A stretch of DNA of 64,000 nucleotides from Turbatrix aceti (lineage: Eukaryota > Nematoda > Chromadorea > Rhabditida > Panagrolaimidae). The notes under the pieces were generated by a model. The model saw nothing but the letters and a program-made list of their open reading frames with translations. It made no database searches and had not been told where the DNA came from. Both the position numbers and the translations under genes were made by a program. The stretch lies in contig OZ017769.1 in the NCBI GenBank assembly GCA_963969345.1, forward strand, positions 8,001,725 to 8,065,724. Reading direction: 5' to 3'. Of this stretch, positions 27,731 through 38,600 are shown one piece after another; position 1 is the stretch's first letter; each line of letters opens with the position of its first letter.

Positions 27731-30174
27731 TCAAGTCAGCATTTTCTGGTCCATGATTTGCGACGTGATGACGGGCTCATCCTGGTTATCGTAGAGCATA
27801 AAGAGTGAAAAAAGCGCAGTAAACGACGTAAAAAATAGCATGAGAATTTTCTCAATCATCCTCGCAAACATCTGCCATTCATTCCGGATTGTCTGGAGGT
27901 GTTCTTCTGCGAGCATGTCCTGTCGCATGGATTTTACGGATGTTAGGATGTCGGCTAAAATGTTCAACGTTCAGCATGATTTTTTTATACCTCTCGGAGA
28001 CAAACGCACCCAGCAGTCTGTTGACAACCTTGCGAGAACCGCTGCCGAAGGAATGGCTGCCGTTGACGTCGCAGTAGTGTCCTGTGATTTCTTCATCGTC
28101 GATCGAGGGAATGGGATTTGTGGCGCTGTTACCGTTTTGCACCTGAAATTGTGAAATTGAGCTCATTCTAAAAAATTCAAAAATTTCGGATTTGAGTTGG
28201 TTTTTTTAAAAAAATGTTCAATTGCTGAAAAAGTGGAAAAAACCTAAAAAAAAACTAATTTTGGCTTCCTAGGATGCAATATTTGGTATTTTTGCGTCCA
28301 TAATGCATAAATTTATGTACAATTGTTAAAAATAAAGAAACAATTTTAGGTACAAAAATTTTGATTTTGGGTGGGTTTCCCGAAAAAAATTTGCGAATTT
28401 GATCTGAAACCGAATTCGATATTTTCCGGTTATCCCACCCGAAAATCGAATTTTTTGTCCCTAAAATTTTTACATTAGATTTGTTTTACTTAAATTTATG
28501 CATTTTGGATGCAAAAATACCAAGTATATTCCGAAGCCAAAAATTTATTTTTAAAGCCTTTTTTCTATTTTTCGATCATTTGGATTTTTTCGGGTTCCGA
28601 CCCCCACAACACCGGTTTTTATGCCCTACCGTGGTCCCGCAGACGCAGAGCAACCTCTGCTGAAACTGTACGAATTCGCTGGCAAAGTGCTGTTTGAGCC
28701 CGTTCAACTTGTCCTAAAAAAATTGATGCCTTTCACTCTGACAGCCAAATAGCCAACTTACGTGCTTGCTGAGCCGTTGCTTGATGCTGCTCTGTGAATT
28801 AACCAATTCCTTTCCAAACAGCAGTCTGATAAGAATGTTTCGACTGTCTAGACAGAGGATGAGGTTTCTGACCCGCCGGGGAATAGCCCTGCCCGCGTTT
28901 CCCTGCATCTGTAGCGCCAGGGTCCACGTTGTTGCGTACGTGGCTGCGAACATGATGAGGATGAGCCCGATGAAGAACTTGCCAAGCAGAGGAACGGTAT
29001 CACTGGTGGCGGGAAGCGTGTCCGAGACCATCATGAGGATGATCGCGAGACTCAGCAGCGCGGTGACTCCCAGCGAGACTTTTTCCGTGTTTTCGCCGGT
29101 CGATGAGTGGGGCGTGAAAAAGCCCACTACAGTGACTATCGTAATGAACGCTGAAGGCACGATCAGCGTGAACAGGTAGTAGGATGGGTTTCGTTTGATG
29201 GCAAAAAAGTAGGAAATGTCCGGGTACGGTGACTCGCAACACGAGTAGTATTTCGTATTCACCCGGGATCTGAAAACGAATTTTGTAAAATTAAAATCTT
29301 TAAAAAGCTTACTTGAAATCCGTAAGTCTCCACTCCATGTTGGGGATGTAGTGCCTCAGGGCACCGGTCTCGAGCAGACTCCTTGACTCGTTGGAAGTTG
29401 AAATATCGTCAAAATCATCGACGGCGGGTTGAAGCATGATCTCGGCCCCGGAATACGACCACGAGGCGAGCATGATGTGGCAGATCTGCTGGTCAAAGGG
29501 AAACTGGTGGAGCTGGAGTTGGCAGCTGATATCCGTGATAATCGCTCGGAAAAGTGAGACTCGGCCTGTGTTTTGGATTAGCGCGTTTGTTTGGATCTCG
29601 TTTTCTTTTACGTTCATGTTAGCGTTGTTGCTGAAATAAATAAATCACTGATGTACAAAACAGAATTGTCGAGCGAGACAAAATTGTCGAATCAAATTTT
29701 CGACAATTTTGGCTTGAAAACTCAAAAACTCGCTCGAATTTGAGCGCTCGAACGAAAATTCTGCTTTGAAGGACAGAACAACTCACTAAACAAGCAAATC
29801 AGGCTTCCAAATAAGCTCAGCCGGGATATGGATTTCCGTAATCCCGCCGAACATTTCCGGGTCCCAGACAAGAAATTCGTCATTCCAGTACTAAAATTCA
29901 TCTTTTAAAACCCAAGTTTTCATATTTGGCAGCAACTGACCTCCTCCAACCAGCAGTAAAGCGTCAAGATCTGATCACTCGCCTGGATTTTCTGGATCTG
30001 CTTGAAATAAAGCTGAACCGTGACATTTGTAGGCCCGGCGTTCTCGTACCTAACCGGTCGAAGTTCCTTGCGGTAGGTAGAAAAAAGATGCTCGAGAAGG
30101 GCCTTCTGCTGGGCCTCGACGCAGCGCAGCAGACCCAGCAGCGGCACCGCGACCAGGACAACGGAAAGACGCAT
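27731..30174 (-). CDS. Nicotinic acetylcholine receptor alpha-type subunit (Cys-loop channel)
   Basis: Seven exons on the minus strand: 30174-29941, 29890-29787, 29630-29313, 29269-28762, 28713-28630, 28142-28010, 27954-27731 (534 aa; phases close). This is a subunit of a pentameric ligand-gated channel in neuronal or muscle membranes. A signal peptide (residues 1-21) is followed by WKPDLLVYNNAN, the Cys-loop CQLQLHQFPFDQQIC (13 residues between cysteines), loop B SWSYSG and the loop C vicinal pair YYSCCESPYPD, which marks an acetylcholine-binding alpha subunit. Four membrane segments follow: YYLFTLIVPSAFITIVTVV (M1), VSLGVTALLSLAIILMMVSD (M2), FFIGLILIMFAATYATTW (M3) and ILMLFFTSFTALFSLFML (M4). 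Glu residues before M2 fit a cation channel. The penultimate donor was chosen at LL/GTGCGT because it alone keeps frame into M4. Subtype cannot be fixed from sequence alone. Confidence 0.93.
28226..28590. repeat. Large imperfect inverted repeat filling a receptor intron
   Basis: Two arms of about 170 bases face each other inside the intron 28143-28629. The left arm has GGTATTTTTGCGTCCATAAT and GGTACAAAAATTTTGATTTT; the right arm is their diverged reverse complement, with ATGCATTTTGGATGCAAAAA. The transcript could form a long hairpin. A solo arm is seen in a TopBP1 intron. Probably a foldback or MITE-type element. Confidence 0.7.
29656..29777. repeat. Small foldback element in receptor intron
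   Basis: The termini ACAGAATTGTCGAGCGAG and CTCGCTCGAA..AAATTCTGCT are inverted, and the centre (TTGTCGAATCAAATTTTCGACAA, given in two halves here) is itself palindromic. It makes up most of the intron 29631-29786. Confidence 0.5.
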
Positions 30175-31947
30175 TATGGCTTGTCTCGGCTATCTAGACC
30201 TGTCTGGAGGCAGTTTTAGTTTGGTCCATGCCGCTCTGAAAACTGACTGACTTCCGGATTCCGACAAGTCCACTTATCACGCCCGGTCAGGGTGGCGAAG
30301 AGGGGATTCCCATGGGAGTCCCATGGGAAATATCCCGGGAATTATCCCGGGATTCCCATCTATCATGGGAAAATTCCCCACGGAATTTTGAAAATGCGCG
30401 ATCCCGCCTAAAATATCACCGTTATTTTACGCAGGAGCGTGCTTTTTTCTTTCAAATTAGGGAAATGATTTTATTTTCATTGTTAATTTTATTACATTAA
30501 TAAAATAAGTGTGTTTTTGGATATCTTTTTTGTATGAACATGTACTTTTTTAAACGTACCAATAAATACCCCCGGGGACTCCCATGGGACTCCCATGGGA
30601 ATCCCATGGGATAATTCCCCTATTTCTAATTCCCATGGGAGTTTCGCCACCCTGCGCCCGGTACTCTCTAAAACTCGCTGTGAGAACTCATTTTGGAGTC
30701 AGCACGTGGAAAAACACTCAAAAAACACCAGGGAAATGAATGCGGCACAGAAAGCGACCAGTCGAAAGCCACAAATGCGTTACATGCCAAAAAGCTTCTT
30801 TTTGGCACATTTTAGATCGGCGACATCTGCAAACGCGCGACAGGCAAGAAAAACAACTATTTTAGGGATCAAAAGGGCAAGGGGCATTTTGCAGGGCTGC
30901 GAAATTAAAAACAAAACTATACTTGACATCTCGGGGCGTTCCTGAAACAAACTTCGTACGATGACGGCGCCAAGAGTGCAGCTCTTGACGGCTCAGCCCC
31001 TGGCACGCCCGAAAAACCCTGTGTGGGTGCATGGCGCCTTTCTTCGTTTTGCTCGTACTAACTTTGCATATCCAATTTCGGCCCGAGCAGGGCAGAGAGC
31101 AGGGCGCAGGGCAGGACACGGTGCCTTCCGTCTTTGATTGTATGTAATTTACTTCTTCTACGGCGGAAAAAGTCATTGTTTCTTCAAAGGAGTGCCATTG
31201 ATTGCCGCCATCCGTCAGCTTTACGTCATGATTATGGATGGATGAGAGGCGTTTCGGGGACACGAGCAGCTCACAAAAAAAAATAGTATACCTCATCCGA
31301 AAAAATATCTGTTCTGAAAAAACAGCGTGGGTGTTCAGAGCAATCATTGCTCTGAACTTTGAAGCTCTGCATCGTATCTTCGTGGTGAACAGTGCCAAAC
31401 TCGTTTTCTTGAGACGCATATCGTAAAAACTGGATGAAAGGGCCAAAAATGGCTCATATTGGGTGCAAAAATCGTTCCAAGACCAAACATTGCATTTCTG
31501 CTGTTTTCTGCAAAATCTGTTCAGGACCCGTTTTTTCTTCTCTTGCGAAATCTTTTCAGGACCCCTTTCCCCATTTTTTTCCTTCAGATGTATTACGATT
31601 TATTATTTTAACAAGCCTAGAGGACGGGAGTCTTGTGGGTCACTCTGGGCATATACGCATATGATCCGGGCGTAGGAGGCGGACGCAAAGAAAAGTAAAA
31701 GAAAAAATACGTACAAAATCAAAGTCGCTACAAATTTGTGCAACAAAGATTGCACGGAATTATCAAAAAAAAAGACTGAGACAATAGTTTCGGCACAATA
31801 CAAATAGGAGAAAAAATAATTCTAAATAGAATAAAAAGTGCGATAATGATCGATCGGAGAAAGAGTATGTGCATCGAGCCGATTCCCTCCTGCTCCTGCG
31901 GGGTGGGCCAGGTTAGGAGGTGGGAAGAGGCAACGACGGAGACCTGC
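30175..31947. other. Intergenic DNA holding a hAT-like element; no gene
   Basis: Apart from the element at 30288-30654, no coding feature could be supported. The segment just above 30174 should contain the promoter of the receptor gene. The segment below 31948 (minus-strand downstream) is the 3' UTR of the LSM14 gene. Reading frames such as 30862-31446 (-) show no domain. Confidence 0.4.
30280..30662. mobile_element. Short hAT-like element (MITE) with 8-bp target-site duplication
   Basis: The element spans 30288-30654 (367 bp). Its ends are perfect 12-bp inverted repeats, CAGGGTGGCGAA and TTCGCCACCCTG. It is flanked by the exact 8-bp duplication CGCCCGGT at 30280-30287 and 30655-30662. A CAGGG-type terminus with an 8-bp duplication is diagnostic of hAT transposons. 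The subterminal regions contain many copies of the palindrome CCCATGGGA, likely transposase-binding or folding sequences. It encodes nothing and would depend on a transposase from elsewhere. A shortened relative lies at 36318-36387. Confidence 0.9.
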
Positions 31948-33365
31948 CTAGTCGAAGCGGTTGCCGCTACCACCGCGGCCGCCCTGCTGTCGGCGATCGC
32001 GGTCACCGTTCGTGTAGACCGGTCGACGGTGGTAGGTCATGTTGTTGCCACCGGCACCCCCACCACCACCGTTGGGGTTGTTGTTGGCACGATAGCCGCC
32101 CCTGTGATTCGTGTATCCGCCACCGCGTCCGCCCTGGCGATTGTTGTAGTAGCGGTTCTGGTTCTGACGGTAGCCGTAGGATCGCACAGACTGCTGGCCA
32201 AAGGTTTCCTGGTTCGTTTGGCGTTCCTTGCGCCAGTCGGGTCGCGTGTTCTTTCTGAAACCACCAAACAACAAAATCCACATAAAAACACTCCCGTCAA
32301 CCCCAAAAAACTCACCCAGCCTCCTTTTCTAGGGCCTCGCACGAGATAGAATCGAAGAAGGATATGTTCTTGTCGTACTTGAGATCCTCCTCTCCCTCGT
32401 TCTTCTCCTCGGGAACGTTCTGGCCGACGCCTTCAATATCCTCCTCAACCTTGGTAGCCTGTACGGCATCCGCGAGAGAGTCCATCGTCTCCTTGAACTG
32501 CTCGTTGGCCTTCTCGAAATCATAGTCGTCGTCGTAGGAGAAGCGGTAGCCACCGAAGCGAGGTCCATTGCCACCACGACCGCCGCCGTTGCGGAAGTTG
32601 TGTCCGCCGCCGCCCCGGACGAATTGGCCGTTGTTGCGGTGGTAGGTGCGGCTATCGTTGTGGTTGTCGTAGTTGTTGCGGCCCCGGTTGTTGTGCTGGG
32701 GGAAGGAGCCTCGCTGCTGCTGTTGCTGCTGGCGGAACTGTTGCTGGGGCACCTGGGGAGCTGGAGCGCCATCGCTCGCCACCGGGGTCGGAGTTGGCTG
32801 CTTCGGAGTCGATGCCCTCGTTGCTGAAATGGAAAAATACAGTTTTGGCGGGAAAAACGCAATTTAAAAAAAATCTAACTTAAAAACCCCCGAAAAAATT
32901 GTTTTTATGCTTTTTTTGTCATAAAACCCTCGAAAATATGTTTTTTCGTCCCAAAAAAACCCACCATTGACGGAGACAGGCGGCAAAACAGCTTCGGCGG
33001 GAGCAGGCCCCGTCGGAGGCGCCGACACGCTCAGAATCGCCGGATCGGAGAGCAAAAGATTCGGAGGCGGCTTGGGCGTCTCGCAGACGATGAGGTCCTT
33101 GATGTCATTGGCCTTGAAGATGATGTACTCGTAGACGTCGTCCTGGGGAGGCACAAAGTGCGGAGCCGGACGATCCTCAGTGCCGAAAGAACGAACTGCA
33201 AAAATCGATAAACAAGTGTCCAACACGACCCCAATGACCCAAACCTTTGGACAGAGCGATGGTCGATTCCCGGCTATCGACGGTGTAGAGAATGCCTTCG
33301 TAGCGAATGTCAAGCTTTGAGATCAAGCTGATCTTGCTGCCAATGTAAGGAGTTGGTTGTGTCAT
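31948..33365 (-). CDS. LSM14: LSM14/Trailer hitch/CAR-1 mRNP protein
   Basis: Four exons on the minus strand: 33365-33245, 33195-32965, 32823-32316, 32254-31948 (388 aa; phases close). The family represses translation and promotes decapping in P bodies and germ granules. The N-terminal LSm14 domain is clear ([20 protein letters not shown], then [15 protein letters not shown]). A Gln-rich and RGG-containing linker follows. The FDF-type motif is [12 protein letters not shown], the FFD-like segment is [15 protein letters not shown], and the TFG box is RQTNQETFG; these bind DDX6 and EDC4 in known members. The C-terminus is an RGG/GGYR-rich RNA-binding tail. An acceptor-like TTTTAG lies 8 bases before the ATG, suggesting a spliced or trans-spliced leader. 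Confidence 0.94.
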
Positions 33366-33835
33366 GACGCAAGCTAAAACCTTGCAGTACCGGTCAAAAA
33401 TGATGATTTTGGTAATGGTCGTCAAAAAAATAAAAAAACAAGAGCAAAAAACGGCAGACGACCGGCCGTCGACGCGTCAACGACTCGCAACCGAGCATTT
33501 CTCCCCCTTCGTGTCGCCATTCGCTGCGAGATCCCCCCACGAGCGCCTCAGAGAACAAAATGGAGGGCTGGGCGTCGACGTCCCTTCCTTCTCCTCCTTT
33601 TGCCTTTTGCCCCGAGCCCGAGTGCTAGTGCAGGCGCTGGTTGTTTGTTTCTTGTTTTTTTCCCTTCCTTCTCGTTGCAACAGCAGCCGCCGGTCGGTGT
33701 TGCCTTCTCCGCGGGTCCTGTATTTTTTTTATTGTCTTGATCATTTTTTGATTTCATTTCAGCTTTTTTTTTCAATTTACCTGTGCGCTCAGGCACAGAT
33801 TCACAGATTCTCGATCCTCGGTGCCCGGGAGTTCT
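33366..33835. promoter_or_regulatory. Shared region between divergent LSM14 and TMEM134-like genes
   Basis: The two start codons are 470 bp apart and face away from each other. The region is G/C-rich near the middle with pyrimidine tracts. It is likely a bidirectional promoter; no core motif is evident. Confidence 0.4.
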
Positions 33836-35454
33836 ATGTCTTCATCCATCTTCTCAACTGGCCACGTTCGGACAAATTCAGGCCATGAGCAGGTGAGTCA
33901 TCCATCCCCAAAGCCGGATTACATATGTATGTTGTTGCTTTTTTCCAGCTGCTCTCGCGAGACCTGGACGACTCGCTCCCCTACCGGCCGACGGTGACGA
34001 GTGCCAGTGACGATCTCGAATCCGGACATCTCGTCGACGATCGGTCATCGACGACCATTCACTTTTCCTCCTCCCAGCCAGAGAATTCCTATCCTCATGC
34101 CGTGCCCTCCTCGACCGGCGCTTCTGATTTTCACTCTACCTGGTGGGTCTTTGGTGGTTGTGGTTTTTTTTTGAGCAATCGCATCGCATATTTATTCCAA
34201 AGCCATGCATCAAATTCAACAGGCGCGTTTTTTTCGTGCTTTTTGTTATGTTTTTCGTGTCTCGTGACACTGGATGACGATGAGTCATCCACCATCGCTC
34301 CATTCGTATTTTTTTCGTAAATGAGTGGTCTGGTGCTAAACAGATAATTTCTAAACAATTTCCGCGTGGCAAGTTTTTCTCGATTCTGCCATGCTCTAGT
34401 GCCTTTCTTCAAGAGGCGCTCGAAATGCATAAGAACTGATGTGAATTGTTTCACGGAACGAACGAACGAACACGAACGCAAAAAATGGCTGGACTGGCTC
34501 AGTTTTGTTTTTTTGCCTTTTTGCGCTTAAAAAATGAATTGCACGCGGTGTCACGGGTGCATGAACAATAACATTTTTTTGCAAGCGACCAAAAACAACG
34601 TTTCGCAATACTTTGACTGGCGCCATGCACTTTTGATTATCGCCAGGAATTTATTTTACGTTCGTTCCAGCTAGACGTATCCAATGACTTTCGTTTGTTG
34701 ACTTTTCAACCCGGTGCAATATCAGTAATTTCGTTAGACAGAGACTTCTGCGTGCCAGGTGGAAGACAGGTATTTTCAGGTGTATTCTGATAGAAAATGC
34801 ACAAAGGTTTTTTTAAAGGGCGAAAAACACGCACGTAGGAAATCAATCAATTTTTCATGCTCATTTTCATTTATTTTCCTGGTTGATCGACGAACAAACA
34901 ACAAAAAAATGTTTTGTCGCTCGCGCTTTTTTTGGAAAAGCAGGGGCTGCTGGTTTCTTACTCATTTCCTGTGCATCCCACGCGCGCTGGTGTCGATTCC
35001 TGGTGTTGTAAACACCCTTGTCAGCGCTTGTTTACATCTTTTTTTCGCTTCTCTGCGCGCGATAACATAATTCGGGTTCCACCGAAGCGATTGGTCATTG
35101 TGTCAACGTTTACACCTGTTTTAGGTGCGTGTGGAAGGATCCCGAAGTACGAAAGAACTGGGACCTCATTCTGTGGAACTGCCTGCTCTTCTGCATCGGC
35201 GCGGGTCTCTTTTGCTTCGGTCTGTTTGCTACATTTTTCCCCCATGAATACGGTGAGTCATTCATTTTCGTCTTGAGAGTCGTTTATCGTGACACAATGT
35301 CGTTGTCGTTGCAGACATTCACGGCTGGCTGTTGTGCATCCTCGGAGCACTCATCCTGACCCCTGGCGCGTACTACCTCGGCTACGCGGGCTGCTATGTG
35401 CTAGGCGTTCGGGGCTACTCACTGGATCAGCTACGAAGAAGTTACCAGTGGTGA
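33836..35454 (+). CDS. TMEM134-like two-pass membrane protein
   Basis: Four exons: 33836-33892, 33949-34142, 35125-35252, 35315-35454 (172 aa). The start was placed at ATGTCTTCATCC because it alone joins in frame to exon 2; that first exon is only 19 codons. The N-terminal half is acidic, Ser-rich and disordered. The C-terminal half has VWKDPEVRKNW, a first membrane segment (LWNCLLFCIGAGLFCFGLFA), a short loop, and a second segment (GWLLCILGALILTPGAYYLG), then a charged tail with VRGYSLDQL. The order Trp-basic block, two helices, P-G-x-Y and R/K-G-Y/F matches the TMEM134/TMEM230 family, of unknown molecular role in endomembranes. The second intron is almost 1 kb and otherwise featureless. Confidence 0.78.
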
Positions 35455-35663
35455 CCTGGGTCTTTGTCACCGACCATTCATGTTTTGCCAATGATTGCCA
35501 TATCTCCCAGTTGATTTTTCTATTTTTGCGCACTTTTTTGAGTATTTTTGCACTCCCGAACGAACAAAATCACGTACGTCAAAACGATGATTTTTTGCTA
35601 TGTACATAAAATTCAATCCAGACATAAAAAAAACAAATTCAGCAGTTTTTTTGGCGCTCATTG

Positions 35664-38600
35664 TCAGCAGCCGCGTAATTGGCCGTCCAGCTGGGAGTAG
35701 AACCTGTCGATTCCGCTGTCGGTAAAGACGCGGGACGGATCGCCGGTGACGTGCTCCAACTCGCGTCTGCTGCCCACGTCGGAGACGGCGATGGCGTAGA
35801 CGTCGGGAGCGACGCGGCGCAGAAGCTCCGCCTCGCGCTGAGTGTCCTTCTGGCTGAAGCCGTCGGTGAAGATGACGACAATCGGCGTCGCGGTGCCTGG
35901 ACGGGCTCCCTTCAGCGGGGAGAACTCCGTTGCTGCCTGAAACAAAAAATTATGTATTCAGTGCTACGATCTATAATAAAATATGGGATGGGGCGAACAC
36001 TCGATTTTTTTGTTCATACGTTTTGAATTTTTTTCACAAAAACGTACGAACATTGAACATTTTTTTTGACCGTTTGGATAAAATTTTGTTCATTTGGGCA
36101 AAAATATAATACGTAATCTTCTTTTTTAGCATATTTTTTTCCTAGATTTTTTATAACTAAAGCTGAGCGACTTTTTTTTGTCGTTTTTTATCAAATAACA
36201 GCTTTTTTGAATTCATTTTTTTAAATACATTCAAAATTAGTGTCATTTTTTGTTCGTTTTATCCGTTGAAAAAATTTAGAAATGTTTGTGAACATCTTAA
36301 TTTATAAGAATTTTCCGCAGGGTGGCGAAATTCCCACGGGAAATTAAAATAGGAATTATCCCATGGGAATTCCCTGTTCGCCACCCTTCCCGCCCATCCC
36401 TGATCAAAATCCGGTCAACTCACGTGAACCAATGCACTGTGAATTGCCGTAGTGCCAGACGAAAAAGTCAGTCCTCGGATGGCATTCAGAAGCGTCTCAG
36501 TCGACTGAAGCCCGTCAAAAGGCACAACTGTGCGGACCTTGTCTGCAGCTGCGAATTTGACAACGGCGACCCTCGCATTGTGGGGCCCGACCCGGAGTCG
36601 AGAGACAATATCACTCGCGAGTTCCTTTTCACGGGCGAATTTCGCTTCAACCGAGCCGGAACAGTCCATGATGAGCATGAGATCCACCGAACAGCCTGGA
36701 GCGACTCCAGGTGATGTTCCTGGGGCTGTGACTGTTGTCACCGGTCGTCTAGGCGGGGGTTTAGGGGTCGGGGCGATGAGCAGTTTGCCCCCGACTGCGA
36801 AGGGGGATTTTTCGTCGCCTCGGGCGCTGGCCACGTCGTGCTGTACCTGGGAGAAGCTTTCTTCTTCGTCGGTGACCTCTTCCACCCTGACACGGGCCTT
36901 GTCGCGTTCGCCGACGCATTTCTCGGATTGTCCGGCGGTCGCGATGCGGGTCAGTTCTTTGGCGAAGGCGGCATTCTTTTCATAGCCGTAAACCCGGTTG
37001 GCATCGCCGGTGTATTTTGTCAGAACGCGTTCGTCAATATTTTTAGCAGCGTCGATAGCGTGGCACTGAAGAGCCTGGGTTTTCAGGACCTGGGTGCCGA
37101 TTTGAGTGGCCTGGCTTGGGGGAGATGAGTCCCCGATGCCGGGTCCGACGAGCAGGAGAACGCCCCTGGCATCAGATCGAGCGTGGGCCGTGTAATAGTC
37201 AGCAGCCGCCTGAACGCCCTTCGCGTAGGCTGGTTTTTCCTGGGGCGCCGCGGACTGGATGCCTTCGATGCTCTTGAACAGGCTCTCGCGGTCCTGCGCG
37301 TCAGCAAAGGTGTAGATAACCTTTGCATCCGCTGCAAAACCGATGACCGCTACTTTGGCGTCGTCATTCGCGGGTAGGCTGCCTGAAAAACACAAAAATA
37401 ATGTTGTTGTTTTTTCACTCTCCCACATTCCGTCAAAAAATTAACATGCAACCCCACCAAGGTTATAAAAGTGTGCTACGTGCCCGAAAACTCTTACCCA
37501 ACTCTCTCGTTGTCGTCCCGTTTTTTGTTTGAGTCTAGTTAGACTGACTCTGAGCTGCCTCTTCTGAACTCGCATCTGTCAGCCGAAACTTTCGACAATG
37601 ACACTCGCCGCTCCCGAGTCCGCTCCCGCTCCCGCAGCCGAGCAGAAAGCTGCAGCCTCGCCCTCGCTTCCCCGGGCAACGGCTACCAAATCGCTGTCGA
37701 AGGAGGGCGCTACGACGACGCCGAGCATTGACCAGCCCCGCAGCCAGCAGTCCCACGCCGGCGGCGATCGCGTGCTGACCCGTGACTCCATCAAGCGCCC
37801 GCCCCGCATGACTCGTCGCTCTGCGCGTCCGGAGTCTTCGCTGTCGCATACGCTGGGCTCTTTCACGACGCCCGCCCGTCCGATTCACCACCAGCACCAG
37901 AAGCAGCTTGGATCTGGTTCGGGTGCTCTGGGAACTGGGGCTCACCTGCCATCGCCCCTGGTCCCGCCTATCTATGAACATTTTCCGACGTACAACTTCA
38001 ATCGTCCTGAGTTGGTTTTTTTGTTTTGTTGGGGAAAAACATTGGATATATTTTTTGTAGAATCTCGAACGATGACGTCGAATTCATGCTCTACACTGCC
38101 CGCGAGTTGGTTTCCCTCATCGAAAACGACCGCTTCATGCTCTCGGGATCGGCGTTCGGCGTCCAGTTCACCCTCCTCGCCCACCGCCTCCTCACGTACG
38201 CGCGCAACATTGCCGCCTACAACCGGGGCATCCCCCTCACGACACCTGCCCGTCCCCCGGCGACCCTCCTCTACGAGCAGCTCGTCGAGACGACCAACAA
38301 CGCCCGCGGTACTCCGCTCCCCGGTCTCCTGCACAACCGTAGCCCCGCGCCTGCTACCGCCTGCCCGGATGTCGTCTCGCCTCCCGCAGCTGTCCCTGCC
38401 GCGTCTCCGGCAAATGCCAGCGCTCCGCCGTCGACTGAACGCGTTTTCAAGGATGCCAAGATTCCGATCCCCGAACATCCGAATTACAACTTCATCGGAC
38501 GCATTCTCGGTCCCCGTGGCATCAGTGTTCGTCAGCTGGAAGTCATTACGGGCTGTGGAATCCTGATTCGCGGCAAGGGATCTGTCAAGGTTTGTTTTGA

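Noticed and set aside
31846..32349. 167-residue plus-strand frame rich in Val, Ala and Thr
   Set aside because: Antisense of the RGG-rich LSM14 tail.
37598..38566. Uninterrupted 322-residue plus-strand frame
   Set aside because: It reads through the first STAR intron in the wrong frame; only the part up to 38010 is genuine coding sequence.
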